From Trichopria drosophilae (lineage: Eukaryota; Arthropoda; Insecta; Hymenoptera; Diapriidae), in NCBI GenBank assembly GCA_030407085.1, contig CM059584.1:9052001-9116000 (forward strand): DNA of 64,000 nucleotides, written 5' to 3'. The translations under genes and the position numbers were made by a program. Positions within the stretch are counted from its first letter, which is position 1. Each line of letters begins with the position of its first letter. Below the pieces are notes generated by a model, which made no database searches, was not told the DNA's origin, and worked only from the letters and a program-made list of their open reading frames with translations. Of this stretch, positions 28,001 through 43,000 are shown in pieces.

Positions 28001-31000
28001 TATTGTGTCATAGGATTTTCTGGTGCCGATTAAAATTCATCATCCTGGATTCTTTGCTTTACAGGACTTACTAGATGCCAGTTCAGTGTCATTTCAAAGT
28101 ACTCAATGGGACTTCCCTAGTTTTGACAACATATACCCATCGTTGCAAACATTTAATTGGAAATATTATATCTCACCCTGATCTCGAGAATAACGCGAAC
28201 ACTTTCTGTACCACCGTAACTCGGTCATTACTAAACGTGTAAAAACTAATCACGGATTTTCTTATAAAAAAATCGTCGATATTAAAGAAAAGACTGAAAA
28301 AAATTGGACTAGTTATTTTAAGTTTATCAATTAACCTCTTTCGCCTCAAAATGTCTATTATGGCCATCAACTTCGTACAATTATTGTTTATTATCGTCAT
28401 GCAAAAATAATTCTAAAGTTATAATGCACTATTTTTAATGTGGCTCTATTGATTTACGCTATTTAAGAAAAACATTTTCCAGTCCCTGTTATTGGTAACA
28501 CAGGTCAACATGGTGTTGTTGTTGGGAAGTTGTGGGTCCTTTCCGACGTAATTTTGTGCGTAGAATCAGAATCCGAAGTCAGTAGTGGCCCATCACAACA
28601 GGATTTTGACATATTTGAGGTTATTTACTCGAAAAACGCGTTTTTTTTCTATTTTTGAGGTCATGTTCAGAAGACACAACATTTTTAGGCGTATTTCCTT
28701 TCATTGGATCATTTGGTACTACTCTTTTTCTTTAATACGGGATGCGTATAATTCCATTACGACTTTTCTTCACCAAGATACGCCAATTTGAAATTACGAT
28801 ATACATGTAAACAAATTTACCTTAAAATGCTCTTGGAGAACAAGCTCAAATTTAATGTCATGAAACCTATATAAATATAAACAACTATATAAAATATGGA
28901 TACTAATAACTAAAAACACTTTTCAGTATTGTGAATGTTTTTTTGATAACGTTAATGGAATATATCTCGTAATTTCTAAATGGCCGTAACTTTGTAAGAA
29001 AAGATCTTAGGTGATCGAATAAAACCTCATTTTGAAGGGAAAGGTAGTACTAAAAGATGCAAATAGTACAGAAGGCCAAAAGAAATTGTTGCCTCCTTTG
29101 CGTAACCTCAAACATAGCAAAACAACGCGTTTTTCGAGTACATGACTTCAAATATCTCAAAAACCTGACGTGATGGACAGATTCCGACTTCGACTTTCGA
29201 TTCTACGCATACAATTACGTCGGAAATGACCCACAGCTTCCCAGCAACATCCAAGACCCTCTTTTTTGTAGACCTATGATAATTATAAAAAAGAACCGTC
29301 GAGTGGTCCAGTGTTTACATTTACGCCATGTTGGTTCTTTTATTTTGACATGTAAGGGTTGTAAAATCCCGAAAAAAAACATCGAGATCTAACCATTTCA
29401 AGTCTTAGGTGATAAGGAAAACAGTAGACTAACCAATGATGTTTAATTATTATTTCATAACTTTAATTTCCATCCATCTTTCACAGATACTATAAGTCTT
29501 AAATTTGAGACTTTGGGGATACAGTGGCCCTCCCCTTATTTTAACTTTTCGAGTCAAGGAAGATGGCGGCTTCTTCCCTTATTTTACCGCTTCCCCTCAT
29601 CCTCACTACTGACAATATGAGAGAATAAAAACAGAGAGAGGAGATATAGTAGCGTCCTTCTTCACCTGTATGCGCAAGCGCAAACAGCAGTCCGCACTCT
29701 TTTGAACACTTTCAAATGGCGAATAGTGGAGGAACTCACGAGGGAAAGAAGTTAACATAAGGGACGAAAAAAGGTTAAAATAAAGGACGCATTTAAAATA
29801 ATAGGAGTTAAAATAAGGGGAGGGCCACTGTATTCATAGGAATGATGCAATGGTACGATGCATTGCCTTTTGTGGGAACAGAACACAGAATGCACGTTTC
29901 TGATAATATCATGAACCCACTCAAACAATTACATGTCATTTATTATTTGATTTTTTAACCAATTTAGCTAACTAGAAAGTCGAACTATACGTTTCACTTG
30001 TCGACCTAAACCATCAGATGGACCCTTACCATGGGAGGTTGCAAAGAAATACCATTCTGCTTCTATCCCAAAATCTTCAAAGTGATGCAACAGATTCAAA
30101 AAACATTTCTTATTTTTGAACTAGGACCTAGCTCCATACATGGAATACTTAATTTTGTAAGTATTAATTTCTTCTCTCCAAATTTTAGTTGTACTTGAAA
30201 TGTGGAAACCCCTACAGTGTCATGTGTGAGACAATCAGAAATCCCCAAGATAGAACAGTGTTTCAATTCACTCTCATTATCTTCTCTGCAATAGATTACT
30301 TAAATTTCGGTAAGTCAGAACACGTTGGGGAGAAATTCCTTACTAATTTTTTCATAAGGTCACACTATATGTGGATAGTTCTACAAAAGGTGAAATAATC
30401 TGATAGCATTCTTGACCCCACATTTTTTTTTGTGATTTGAGGCATATCAATGAATTTCAGTGTTCTTATATTGGGTTTCCACCCAAATGTACACACTTCA
30501 CCTAACGATAATTAGCAATTAGTATAAGTTTAACTGAGAATTTCGAAAGATATTAACCGGATTTTGGGACGTCCGCTGAGGCTCTTGATGTACAGCTCAG
30601 CGTCGGTCTTGAATAACCTAAGTGTTCTATGGGCAACGCCGACAAACAGCGTATTCACTTGATACTCGAATGCATTCACGACGTCATTCAACGTGGGATT
30701 CAGAAGCTCTTGGTCCCAGCATCGTGGTGGTGCTACGAGATACAAGCGATACGTGGTAGAATTATGCGCTTCTACGTTGAAGACCTGCCTTTCACCGGCG
30801 TGAAGAGACAGATCAGATTTGAACGATGCAACAATGAGCCCGACATCGCAATTCAAGGTATTAATGATATTGAGAGCTGCTTCTCCACGAGCCGGAAGTA
30901 CCGGATACGTTTCCTGCAATCATATCACTATTAATTTTCTGAAATCATAAAACTGAAATAACATGTGAAATTTTGTCATAAAATTATTGAATTCTTATAA

Positions 31001-34000
31001 TTAGTTTAGATAAATATTCATAGGTGTCGTGCGGGAAAAACTCCCGTGAGGCAACGACGAACTTCTCGCTGCTGCAGCACCACATTTATCATTGCACTAA
31101 CGACAAAACCAACGTTGCTGTAGTACTAGAGCGGTCGCTGCGGGTCCAACTTTTTAAACATTTTATTCTACAAATAGCAGTTATATTTTTGTCACACCTG
31201 CACAAAACTGCCATCTTCCGTTCAGGTTAAGCGAACGGAAAGTTGCAATTTATGGCCGAGGACGCAACTGCGCATACGCACGGGCGTTTTTCAATTTTTA
31301 CCGCCCGCTGTTTTCATTACAGCCCGCCACTCGTTACCGCCGGCCAGTAAGGTGGCATTTTTGTCGATAGGTGTGACAAAAAGTATCGTGTGTACCACGG
31401 GCGGAAATGCATTACACGCTCGGGTGATGCTGAATCCCTCGTCTACGGTATGACTCGAGCTGCAGTATCGCCCGCGTCGTAATACATGCCTTTCCGCCCT
31501 ATATACACAATATACTATTTCGGTCTGCATGACGAAATGTAGAATTATTTTTACAGGAGCATTCTTTATTAAAATAAATAACTAAATCATTAAAACTATC
31601 CTGACGGTGTTGCAATGGCAATTTCTGACGCTACTGCAGCGATAATTTTGTCTGCATTGTCTATTATTAATTTTAGACAAGGATTCTACAAAATTTCGTT
31701 AAAGGAAACTTTGTGCTCTACAAAAAACTAACTTAAAAAATACTTATTTTATCCACAAATATTCTTACTAATATAATAAAAGTACATGAGAACAAAAATA
31801 TATAATTTTACGATTTCAAATTTGAATCGGTCTTTGTAAATACTAACAATCATAAATACCGATGAGTATTTAAGGTAGTTAGATCTCGGGATATAGTTTG
31901 TTTGAGAAAAATATTTAATAACGATTCCAAAATTATAATTTTCACTTGTAATGACGTTATTAAAGCGAGAAAGTATTATTGTTCTTGAAAAAGACTTAAG
32001 AGCTGTAAAAATATTTTTTTTTAACTTGTGTTATTGACTCAAACATTATTCTTATCAACCCTTACATATTTTTGAAAAATTAATGAATATTAACGAATGA
32101 CGGCCATATTGGTTCCGCCATATTGAATTTACCAAAATTCATTCAGCGACCTCTAAAACTCTACAGGGTTAAATTCTACTAATTTTAAAGTGAAATTGTT
32201 ACTTTTATTTGAATGGAAATTTCCGTGATATCCCTACAAGAAACTGTTTTTCAATGGAGCAGTTTTTTTCATAACAGTGAAATTTCCACCGTATTGAATG
32301 TACAGAGATTGTTAACATAAAAGTGAGGTTAGAAACCTCAAAATTCACTACATCACCTTAGAGTCGCCATTTTTAATGCAACTATTGGCAAACATTTCAG
32401 GGCAGGATATTATGAAGTTACCCAAAAGAAAAGTGATGTTTTGAATGCTCACCGTTTGGTGGCGCACAGGTATATCGTATATAGCATCATTCGAAATAAT
32501 TCACGCAAGTGGTGAAAAGCAATTAATTCGGTATATTAGTACTGTATATTTAATATGAAAAATCTATGGAAATGTGTACATAAATGATTTTCTGTATAAA
32601 TAAGAGTTACGATGACTACTATTTTCTTCACTTATGCCAAATAAATACGCAAGTAAAACTGTATACTTGTATAAAATAAACATTTGCTTATAATAAAATT
32701 TCACTTTTTATTCCCAATCATTTTGATTTTTTCTTTCAGTAAAAATATTTCACTTCGTACTAAAGTGAAGTCTCACTGCGAAAAGTAGTTTCTAACCTCA
32801 ATACGTCAACCATTGACATTCGACACAAAGTGTAAAATTTCTCCCTGTACTATTCGTCAAAAGTAAGGAAAACAAACGCATTACACACAGTACTACCAAT
32901 GCTCCAACAATTTTCTGAATGTCATTAGTCTGACGGTCAAAATAAATCTCGGTCTTGGAGTATTGGACTGCCTAAGACTTTAAATGCAAGGACAAGACCA
33001 AGGCCAATAAGCGCAGTTGAACACAGGACCACGATCACGAGTTCAAGGCCGAAACCAATAAACTAGAAGATCTTGGTCTTGGTCTCGATATAAACGTTAC
33101 TAAATGGCATTGGCAAAAAAAAGTTAGCGCATCCTATGTTTGATGAAAAACTATGATATGATGCTTCCCGACGTCAGAACAAAAAAAAAGATGACGCGAT
33201 TGCGGTAAATTATGTGACACAATCGATAATTACTTCCAACTTGAGCTGCAGAACTCCGCTACTGACAAAGGCCATTCCTGCAAAAAGACCGCCGACGATC
33301 ATGCGCTGCAGTGGAGAATGCAATTTACGCATTCGCGCCAACCATGGGTAAATGCTCTTATCGAAGAGTGGTATCAAAAGCAGGACTATAGCCGGATTTA
33401 TGACCTGTTTTGGTTGCGATTTGGGAAATTAGTTAATCGCCACCGTAATCCGATCGATCGCCGACAAAAGGCAACTCGTCATTTTCAATTTACGAATTCT
33501 GACGGAATTACCAACCGTCAACAACGGCACTGCCTTTTGCCCGTGACGATAAATTACGACTACGATGCGTCTCACTTAATTAAGGTTAACGCGTTCGTGG
33601 AATATGTATGGCATGCAACGAATTAACCTGCATTTGATCCGGCAGAATTTGAAATCCGAACATCTCACCGTTCATCCGTGATGCCTGGAACGTCCATCGG
33701 GAACCCTGGTTTTGGATTTTTATGACAAAAAATATCAATTATATTCACTAATAATATAAGTATAGTTTGGTTAAAACGGTTACCATATTAAAACCATTCG
33801 GTGGTTTCAACCCTATTACAAAATAATTATCAGAACGAAATCGGTTCAGTTATAAAGACCAACTAGTTTGGTTGAATCGGTTTCAGAATAGTTCGATTGT
33901 GCCAAACAAATGAAAAGTAACTAGAGACGATTTTGAATTATTTGCTAGTATGATTAACCTTTTAGTTGCGGGGAAATTTCAGTATAAATTCCTCTTATAA

Positions 34001-37000
34001 AATCCAAAATTTATATATGAAATCAATGGATATCTCCTCTCGATATATCGACCAGTCTCTCAGAAAATTTAAAGTATTACGTAAAAAATTTGTTTCACTT
34101 GTCTTGATACTAAAATGATACGATACAGATATGAAAAAAAAAATTGTGAAAAAGTTTCTGCAGGCCTATTTGACCTTGAAAAATGCCATTTGAAGGTCAA
34201 ATTTTATTTGTAATATAAGGCAAGTTTTCACAAGGTTTTCGTGTATAGTTTCATGCGCTGAATACGTAAAAAATAGTAACCAAATTTCAGCAGATACCCT
34301 TGACCTCGAAAATCCAAGGTCAAATTTTATTTATAACATATGCCAAATTTTCAGAAGATTTTTGTACGATTGTTGAGCTACGTAAAAATCAAATTCCGGA
34401 AGCAGAATTGTTATGAAGAACGACTACTTTGTGTGACGTTCACTAGACATTTTGAAGGTCAAGGATAACTCAGTGATTTTTTTCAATGTTGCTTTCGTAT
34501 TCAGTTCTCAAAAATGTACAGGAAAATATTCTGAGATCTTCGTTTCTACTCAAAATGAAATTTGACCTTGAAATACCGATTTTCAAGGTCACCAATCATT
34601 CGAGTAACTTCAAAACTATCTTTTGCGTATTTAAAATATCAAATTAAATATTTTATGCTGTTTGAATGACTGAGATATCGGTCACCCCTGTAACTAAAAG
34701 GTTAATGTGATCAAAACAAATGGTTTCTGTAACCAAGCTGTTATGTTATTTATATTATTTTGTGAAACTAATTAGATTAATCGTTAATAAGTCAACTGCA
34801 ATTACATTTTTCAAGCAAACCCATTTGGATAGATACTATTTGGATAACACAGCAAAAAGAATGATTATCAAAATGAAACCCGTTAGGTTCAAATTATTTA
34901 ACTAGTTTGGTGGAAACCATTTAGTAACGATATAAAAACGATTGGGTCAACCAAATTCCGGAAAATTATGGTTTGGATAAAGTAACGTTACGAATATTTA
35001 TTATTAAAAAACCGACTGACAATCACTTAATAAGTTTTCTAACAAAAATTTAGAATAACGCATATATTTTTATAGTTTATTATAAACATTGAAAACGATG
35101 CATAATAATCGTTATAATTAATTTAGCATACCTGTTGATCGAACAAACTCCAGAAGAAGGGAAGTGGAAGGTACAAATACAATACTGATAGGACAGTTTT
35201 AACGTCGTTGACAAACTTTTCTGAACATTCATCTCGGGCATAATCTAACCAATGATTATGCTTCTTTTCAGTGTTTCGTACTGCTATTTTTCTCTTGACG
35301 GCCAACTACATGTATATGCGCAATTAGCTATTATAATTATTATCAATAAATCTCACTAAATTCAGAATAACTTACCGCAATGCACTTTATGAAATTTAAC
35401 GTAATGTTTTCTTTTGGACGTTTTATACGATAGAAAGGTGTCCCTGCTAGAAAAAATACTGAAAATACAGGTAATAAGATCACTTAAAAGGAAGTGGTTA
35501 ACCTTAAGTGTAAGTATACGCTGGTAATATATTGATTAAGTATTGCAACTAAGATATTTACTTAAAGCAAAAACCATAAGCATCGCAGGGAACCCAAATC
35601 CGAGTGTGTAGCATGTGTCGACGCCGAAGCATGTAAAAGTCTTTCTTAAGATCGGAGCTAATATCATTCCAACGAAACCACCAAAATTAATGGTAAAATA
35701 AAATATTGAGAAAAATTGTTGCAGTCGTTTCTGCTGCATCGGTAAGTAAAACTGATCACCGCCAAATGCCGCTACGCAGGGTTTGATACCACCAGTACCG
35801 CACGCGATTAAAAATAGTCCAACATAGGTGATAATTCTATGGAAAATAAGTTTCCTTTAATCAAGAGCTATTATACTAATACTAAATATAATATAGCTAT
35901 ATAGTAAATACAACTACTAACTATATTTAATATTTTAAAAAGCTTGGGCATCAAGTTTACATAAATTCACTCTCTACATGTTTTGGAGTGAAAATTCACT
36001 CTTTATGGATATTCAATTTAGTCAATCTAGTACCAGAATCTTTAAAGAATTGAATAAAAATAGGTAAATATAGCGTCACGTGTCACTAGTGGCCACCTAA
36101 GTACTTCCTACTTCTCACTAGTGGCACGTTGGCCCTCCAACTAGTGACATACCCTTTCGCACCTTCTTCCAAAATCGCCCAATATTGTGACGCTACTACT
36201 TGAAAAGTCTAACGCAACGTAAAGTCCGTTTACTAGAGGGGCTCAAAAGCAACGAATGCAACAGCGCCACCTATTTTTCTGTCATATCACTTACGGCATT
36301 ACCTAAGTGGAGAAACACCTCTCTCTCTCTTCATATGGTTACTAGTGGGCATTAGATTTTTCCGACCGTGTCACTAGTAGGAGGTAATTGGGCGTCAAAC
36401 CTCCATTTTGCTCCCTAATTACAATGTACTGTTAAAATTTGATGAAAAATAAGATTAAAGTAATTAATGACATTTGCAAAATGATAATATTTTAATAAAT
36501 AAACTTAGATGTTCAATGTAAATTGATGTAGGAATGACCAAAATTATGAATTGAAATCACTAAAAAATTTCGATAATCAATCAATGACGCTGAAGGGGAC
36601 TTTCCCATTTTTATAATTCAGAATATTGGATGATAGGCGTTATTGTTGTCGCTGCCTGTTAAAAAGATAATAATTTGTATCCGGTTTAACGTATCGATAT
36701 AAGTAAATTTGTTTATTTACAACTGAAAAGTCGAACTAAACATTATTATGTGACGAAAATTCTCCAATGAAATGAATAAAAATTGTTTCTTTTAACGCGT
36801 TAAGATAGAGTAAATTCTCGTCACGACTATCGGTAATTAAGAATATTTCGTTTGTCCTTTGTTAACATTACAGCCTTGTCCTTTTCTACGTTTGAATCTG
36901 TATATTAGATAATTAATAGTACATTGTGAAACTAGGGAGCAAAATAGGTGTTTGCCGACGAGGGCGAGTTTGACGACCGAGCGAAGCGAGTGTTCTCCAT

Positions 37001-40000
37001 TGTTGCACATATTGTTTTCTCATACGAGAGCGTGCTATTTTGCTTCCGCGATATAGAGAGCAAAATAGTATTTTGGGAATAGAGTGAGAGAAACTTATTT
37101 TGCTCCCTAGGGAGAGAATGCGCTATTTTGCTTCCGCAATATAAGGAGCAAAATACTGTATGAAAAAAGTAGTTGAGAGCCGCTAAATGACTTTTCTCCA
37201 GTTGATTTTCATATTTTCCCCTATACCTTTTCCCCATTTGTCCTTCTTCCACCCTTGGTTACCGATATTCGCGAAGGAGTTTTCGGGAATATCCGCTAAT
37301 AACGGAAGGAATAATTTTGGGATCAAAGTGCAGGTCGTCAACGAGTTAAACTTACATTTCATTTTTGCGACCAATTTACGACCCTTCCAGGATATTTTTG
37401 CGTGCGATCCTACAAAATTTGTAAGTAGAATAATCAATTTCCTCTTTCCTCTTCTTATTTTTATATCGTTAATTTCCTCACCCTTCATTTCCTTCTTTTT
37501 ATTGTAATAAGCTTTTTCTTATCCGGTCATTTATTAATTAACGCCGGGAACCACACTTTTTGCACTTCCATTTCAATTAAGTATTTCGTACAAAAATCGA
37601 ACATCAATAACATTGAAAGGTATGTATCGTACTACTTTGAAGGTTGCTCTTTTCCATGTCGTTATCGAAATTGAGCTATCGGAATTAGAAAATTAAATAT
37701 AGAGATTAAATGTAAAAAAAAGCAAAAAATCGGTTATACTTTTAAATAAAATCTTTTCTCCTTATCGGAAGAGTATTGTCGGTCACAAAATTCCTTCACT
37801 AAAGGTGAAGAAAATAGTTGTAGTATTGCGATATATTTTTTAAATATTAACAAAATAACATCGTGATCACAAAATGACGATGTCAATGAGTAATTTTTTA
37901 AAAGTTAACAAATTTTTTTCATAAAACTATAAACTTTAGACAAAATTTTCTATGAATAAATATGTCGTAGAATGTATCAAAGAGTATGCCCACATTTTTT
38001 AAGAATATAATGATATCATTTTTTATTTTTTAAATTTTCGGAGAAACGAAATTGTTAAAAAAGTCGTTTAAAAAAATCTGAAAAAATGTTAATGTATTCT
38101 TTGACAAATCTTAAGATAATTTTGTTCTAAGGGAATTTTGTCTAAAGACTATAGTTTTCGACAAAAGTAATTATTATTCTTCAAATCTAGAAATGATTAA
38201 TAATTTTATTTCTCAAAAACTATAAACTATGGAGAAAATCTTCTTAGAACAAAAATATTTTAGAATTACTCTCAAAGATTACTCTCAATTTTTTCAGATT
38301 TTCTTAATTTTCGAAAAATAACAAATTGTATCAACACATTCTGAAAAAATTGAGAATATTATAATTATTCTAAGAAGCGTTTGTTCTCTCAACATTTTTT
38401 GTAAAGTTTGCACTTTTCATGAAAAAAATTTGTTAAGTTTTAAATAGAAAATTCTCACTGCGGTCGCCTTTTTGTGATCATGGTTTTAGTTTTTTAATAT
38501 TTAAAAAATATATCTTAATACTACAACTATTTTCTTCTCCTTGAGCGAAAGAATTTGGTGCCGGCAAATAGCCTTTTTATGAGAAAAAATGTTTTATAAA
38601 AAAGTATACCTGATTTTTTACGTTTTTTTGACACAAATCGTTATATTTAATTTTGTAATTAAAATAGTTCAATTTTAATAATTCCATTGAAATGATCGAT
38701 CTCGAAAATAAGAAGACACAAACATTTCAATTTTTTTGAACTTTAATTTGCATATGAAATATTGGATTGAAATTGAAGTAGGAAATGTGTTTTTCGCGGC
38801 GTTAATGGGTTAAGCAACTTCACCCCCGCGTCGAATTTCGAATCCCATTTCTATTATTACTTTTAACCATTCTTATGTTTAATTTCCGTATTTTAAAATA
38901 TATTATTGTTTTGTTAATAATTATTATTTCTCTTCTTCTAAATTAATTATTTATTTATCCCTCCTAAAAAGGGGGTTTATAATTCAATTTAGGTCAAATT
39001 ATAATTTCAAAATCAAAATTGAAGTTTCCATTTCGTGAATTTTTTAAATAACCCATAATGCTCAAAAAATGTGGAATTTTTCGTTACAATTATATTACGA
39101 ATTTGATAGTTCTTGGGATAATTAATGATACTAATAATAATAAATTGTCTTTATTGAACAATGAAAATTGTTTGCACAGTGGACCAGACAAAAAATAATT
39201 TACTTCGCATGGCAGCAGCCGTCATGACAGCTATTAAAAACGTATTCTCACCAAAATATTATTTTTCCTCCTTACATAATGGGAGGAAAATAGCACTTTC
39301 TCTCCCTAGGGAGCAAAATAAGCATATCAGGACGCGGAATTATTTCTGGAATGTTTATTTAATATCAATTTTTTATTCTTTTTTTTTATTAAAGGATATT
39401 GCTTGTAAAAATGTTTTTTAGATCTTAAATTTATTAAATATTTATTTAACATCAGCCTTTTGTTGCAAAAAATGAAATTTAAAAAAGGTTTAACATCGCC
39501 AGGAGCTCAGATAAGACATTACAATTAATGTCAATATACCTTACATTATTTAAACAAACATTAAAATATTTCAAAATATTTATCAGTCAAACGCAGCAAA
39601 AAAATTTGTTTTTACCGGTAATTCACGCCTTTTCATCATTCTTGGCTTACAGATTTTGATCAAATTTTTATCAAGATGCCACCCAAGTAGTTTAATCGTT
39701 TTAAATCAGTCACTGAATTGACTGAAATTGCGGATGACGAAAATAATTAGAAAAACAACCATATTTTTAACAGACATATTCATGGTTTAAAAATATTTAT
39801 AATTTAAAGCACCGCAGAATAAAGACTAGTTTACAATGTCTAAGGAAAATTTACTTACTTCGGGGATATTGATATGATTGGTGTCGCTGCTACACACATA
39901 AGGATAATTCCTATCGTATAAACTAACGAAAAGTAGAGAATCGTCCTGAAAAAATCAACAATCATTCACAACAATTGAAAAAACATTTGCAAATGATGAT

Positions 40001-43000
40001 AATTGGATAATATTGCACGAATCAAAACATATATTGATTTTTCTTTTGTTATAGAAATTTTAAACGATTTTATTATGAAAGTAACAATAATGTTTATAAA
40101 AAATCTTGTAATAATGAAGATTAAATTTTTCTGTTTTAAATTTGTTGGAAAACATTTTTTTTAATTTTACCAATAATGGTAACGTTTGAAAATTTTATTA
40201 ACAATTTTTGTATTATTTTTTATGTAAAAGAATATGAACCGGACTAGCAAGATTCGATGTGGCGAATGTTGAACCAGGGACCTTTAGGTTTTTATGCTCT
40301 ACCATCTAACCTATGTCCTCTACCACAGTACATAATATATAGAAATGCAAATTTTAAATAAATAAGGAAATAAAATATGTCTCTGTATTTCTTAAACAAT
40401 CAAAGCCGTCCACTATTTGAACAGATGTTTAATGACTTAATAGTGAGTGACCAGAATATGACGCAATGCATTAAATATTGATTATTAAAAATTGTTTTTC
40501 TTAAAATTGATAATTTCTACATTCCAAATAATATATTTATTTAATTTTATCATTTGATATCATTTCTTGAACTTTTACATCGTTAAAAAACTATTTTCTT
40601 TCGTAAAAGTCGTAGAAAAATTAAATCTAGCGAGATGTTACTACTTAATATTTCGTAATGAACGTTGTTACATGGATATTTTTGACCATGTAACAATTTC
40701 TGGACTTACAAGATGCAAGGAAATCTTCTATCACTACCATGTGACATTCCAATGAAGTATCTATTCAGATACGGCAATCAGTTCATCGATCAATAAACCT
40801 CAACTAGTATCACCTCACTATTATTAAACATTAAACAAGAATTTTTACATTGTTTGCCTATTCTTAAACATTTTAATATAAGATTAGTCGCGGATCCTTG
40901 ACATAATTTTAAATTTTAATAATTATATCCATTTTATCTATAACGAACCTACAATGAGTGGTATAAAAATAATCAATTTTTAAACGTCATTCGTTTATAA
41001 ATGTATTTTAATTAAATTACGTAAAAACGTTGAGAAAATTGACTAAAAACGAAAATATTCAGATATTATTTTAAGAAATTCATTGAAGTTTGTTACAAAA
41101 ATAAGAACGAGGTCGTCTAACATTTTTGGAACTGTGAAAAATTAATGTCCGGATATACTGTTTATCGACTGAATTTTTTTAACACTTCCGTTCATTGCAA
41201 TACATGGAGTAGACTTTATTATTTTTACTCTATCATTACACAGTCCAAATTTATTTAACTAGGAACGGGGCTATATTTTCTGAAAGTTTTCTTTGCGCTG
41301 GATCTAAATCTGGCTGCAGAATTGTTCTAACACGTGACGATCTTTAGATATCCTAACCTAAAAGTGCAAAAAACACTGTTTTTTACCATTTGCAATAAGT
41401 TTGCGTGGCGAAATTTTTATTCGCAATTTTGGCAAAGCAGATAAAGTACTATTTATCAGCTTTAAAATACTTTTTTAGTAATTCCGATATGATTTTTTTT
41501 CATCGTGTTATCTAAGTTTTTGGCAAAGTATAATATCATTTTCATACATTTAGAGAATGTGCCATTGTATGAAAATAACTAATAAAATAAAACCGACATT
41601 CTTGCTCGGGATTCTTGTATAACGTCAAGATTTTTAGATATATAATAACCGAAAAGTGCGAAACGGCGTTTTTTACTATTTTCAGTAAGTTTCTGTGGCA
41701 AAACACAAATTTTGTTCATAATTTGGCAAAAACCAAATTAAAATGCATTCCTCAGAAGCCTGGGTATATTTTTCTGAAAGGTTTTGATCTACTGAATCCA
41801 AATCTGGTCGCAGAATATCTCTATCTGGTCAAGATTATAAGATATCCTAACATAAAAGTGTAAAAAACGAAAATTATAATCGTACATTTAGAAAAACTTT
41901 GGAAAAATGTAGTTCTGATTTTGTTGGCCTGTGTTATTATCCCATAAACAATTTGATAAATATTATTTATTAAATAGAATTGTAGAACGATACTTGTATT
42001 GATATCAGAGTACGCAATGATTTGAAATTTATTATTTGAAAGTATATAACAGAAAAGTAAAGGAAACAAAATATACTGGTACGAAAAGCAGGAAAATTCA
42101 AAAAATGATACGTTTTTCGAAATATTATTTCATGACTGGTATTTTAAACCTACTATAGTTTTCAAAACACAACCTTGTATAACTTTCATATTTGATTTGC
42201 AGTCCTTACCACAAATTGAAAACTTTGGGTGATCATGAAGTCCTAATAAAATCACAAAAACAAATTTAATTTCATCAATGGATTGCCTACTTACAGGGGC
42301 ATAAGTTTAATACGGAAAAAGGGAAGAGTATAAGTAGTTAGAGTCACTATTAAAGTACTAAGGAACTGCCCAGACAATTTTCAGGTGGTCTTACACTGCA
42401 TATTTAAATAATAGATAATTTCAGCCATTAATGCCCAAAATTCAATAAAATAATCTCATGGTATTGAAAAAAATGTTTTGATTATGTAGTTTTAGAGTGT
42501 TCTTATTTAAAATTTGAGTTTTTTTTTTAAATAGATATTTTAATTTTTATTCCAAAGAATCGTACATTTTTAAAGGAAAAATTATGTTTAATCTAATTCA
42601 AACCACAATTTCGGGAGGTATAAAATTTGTATAGTTTAAAGTCTAATTGGCCTAATTTCAACATTCTAAATGGTGACTTCAACCCATAATAGCCCAAAAA
42701 TCCATAAGATTTTCTTTTATTTGAAAAATTACTTTAGTTATGAAGGCTTTGGATAATTTCCATGTCATTCAATATCTTGATGCTTTCTAGGTCACTTTTC
42801 AACTTTCTGAGGTAAAATTGAGTTTCAGCTAACAAAAATGCTAATAAGGCCCCAATATTGAAAAACATTCCAACAAATTTCGGAATTTGTATTCTTAAAA
42901 ATTTTATTCCCAGTATTAGGATATTGGGATTTCATTAAAACTATTCACGAACACATAAATGTTAAGAATAATTGTTACATTAACACCCTCGAAATGGCGC

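Larger units (their letters stand above)
24055..30557 (-). other. Transporter intron I-J, repeat-bearing
   Basis: A 6.5-kb intron holding a decayed non-LTR retrotransposon (27.2-28.2 kb), an inverted-repeat element (28.5-29.3 kb) and a MITE (29.5-29.8 kb). From 25.0 to 26.8 kb there are scattered short fragments related to the TGGCGGAT family and no gene I can support. Confidence 0.8.
35837..39858 (-). other. Transporter intron C-D, repeat-bearing
   Basis: A 4.0-kb intron. It contains copies of a CACTAGTGG/CCACTAGTG word at 36.07-36.40 kb, the GGGAGCAAAATAG repeat cluster at 36.4-37.2 and 39.3 kb, and the inverted-repeat element at 37.78-38.58 kb. The overlapping frames of about 100 codons on both strands at 36.9-37.5 kb have no recognisable content. 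Confidence 0.8.

Noticed and set aside
30629..30934. 101-codon plus-strand frame
   Set aside because: It is antisense to transporter exon I, whose frame, splice sites and phases fit.
33318..33626. 102-codon plus-strand frame
   Set aside because: Antisense to transporter exon H and the following short intron.
36932..37507. Three overlapping frames of about 100 codons on both strands
   Set aside because: They overlap each other and a repeat cluster; none has recognisable content.
40261..40320. Functional tRNA gene
   Set aside because: A- and B-box-like words are present but the stems do not pair and no sound anticodon arm is seen.
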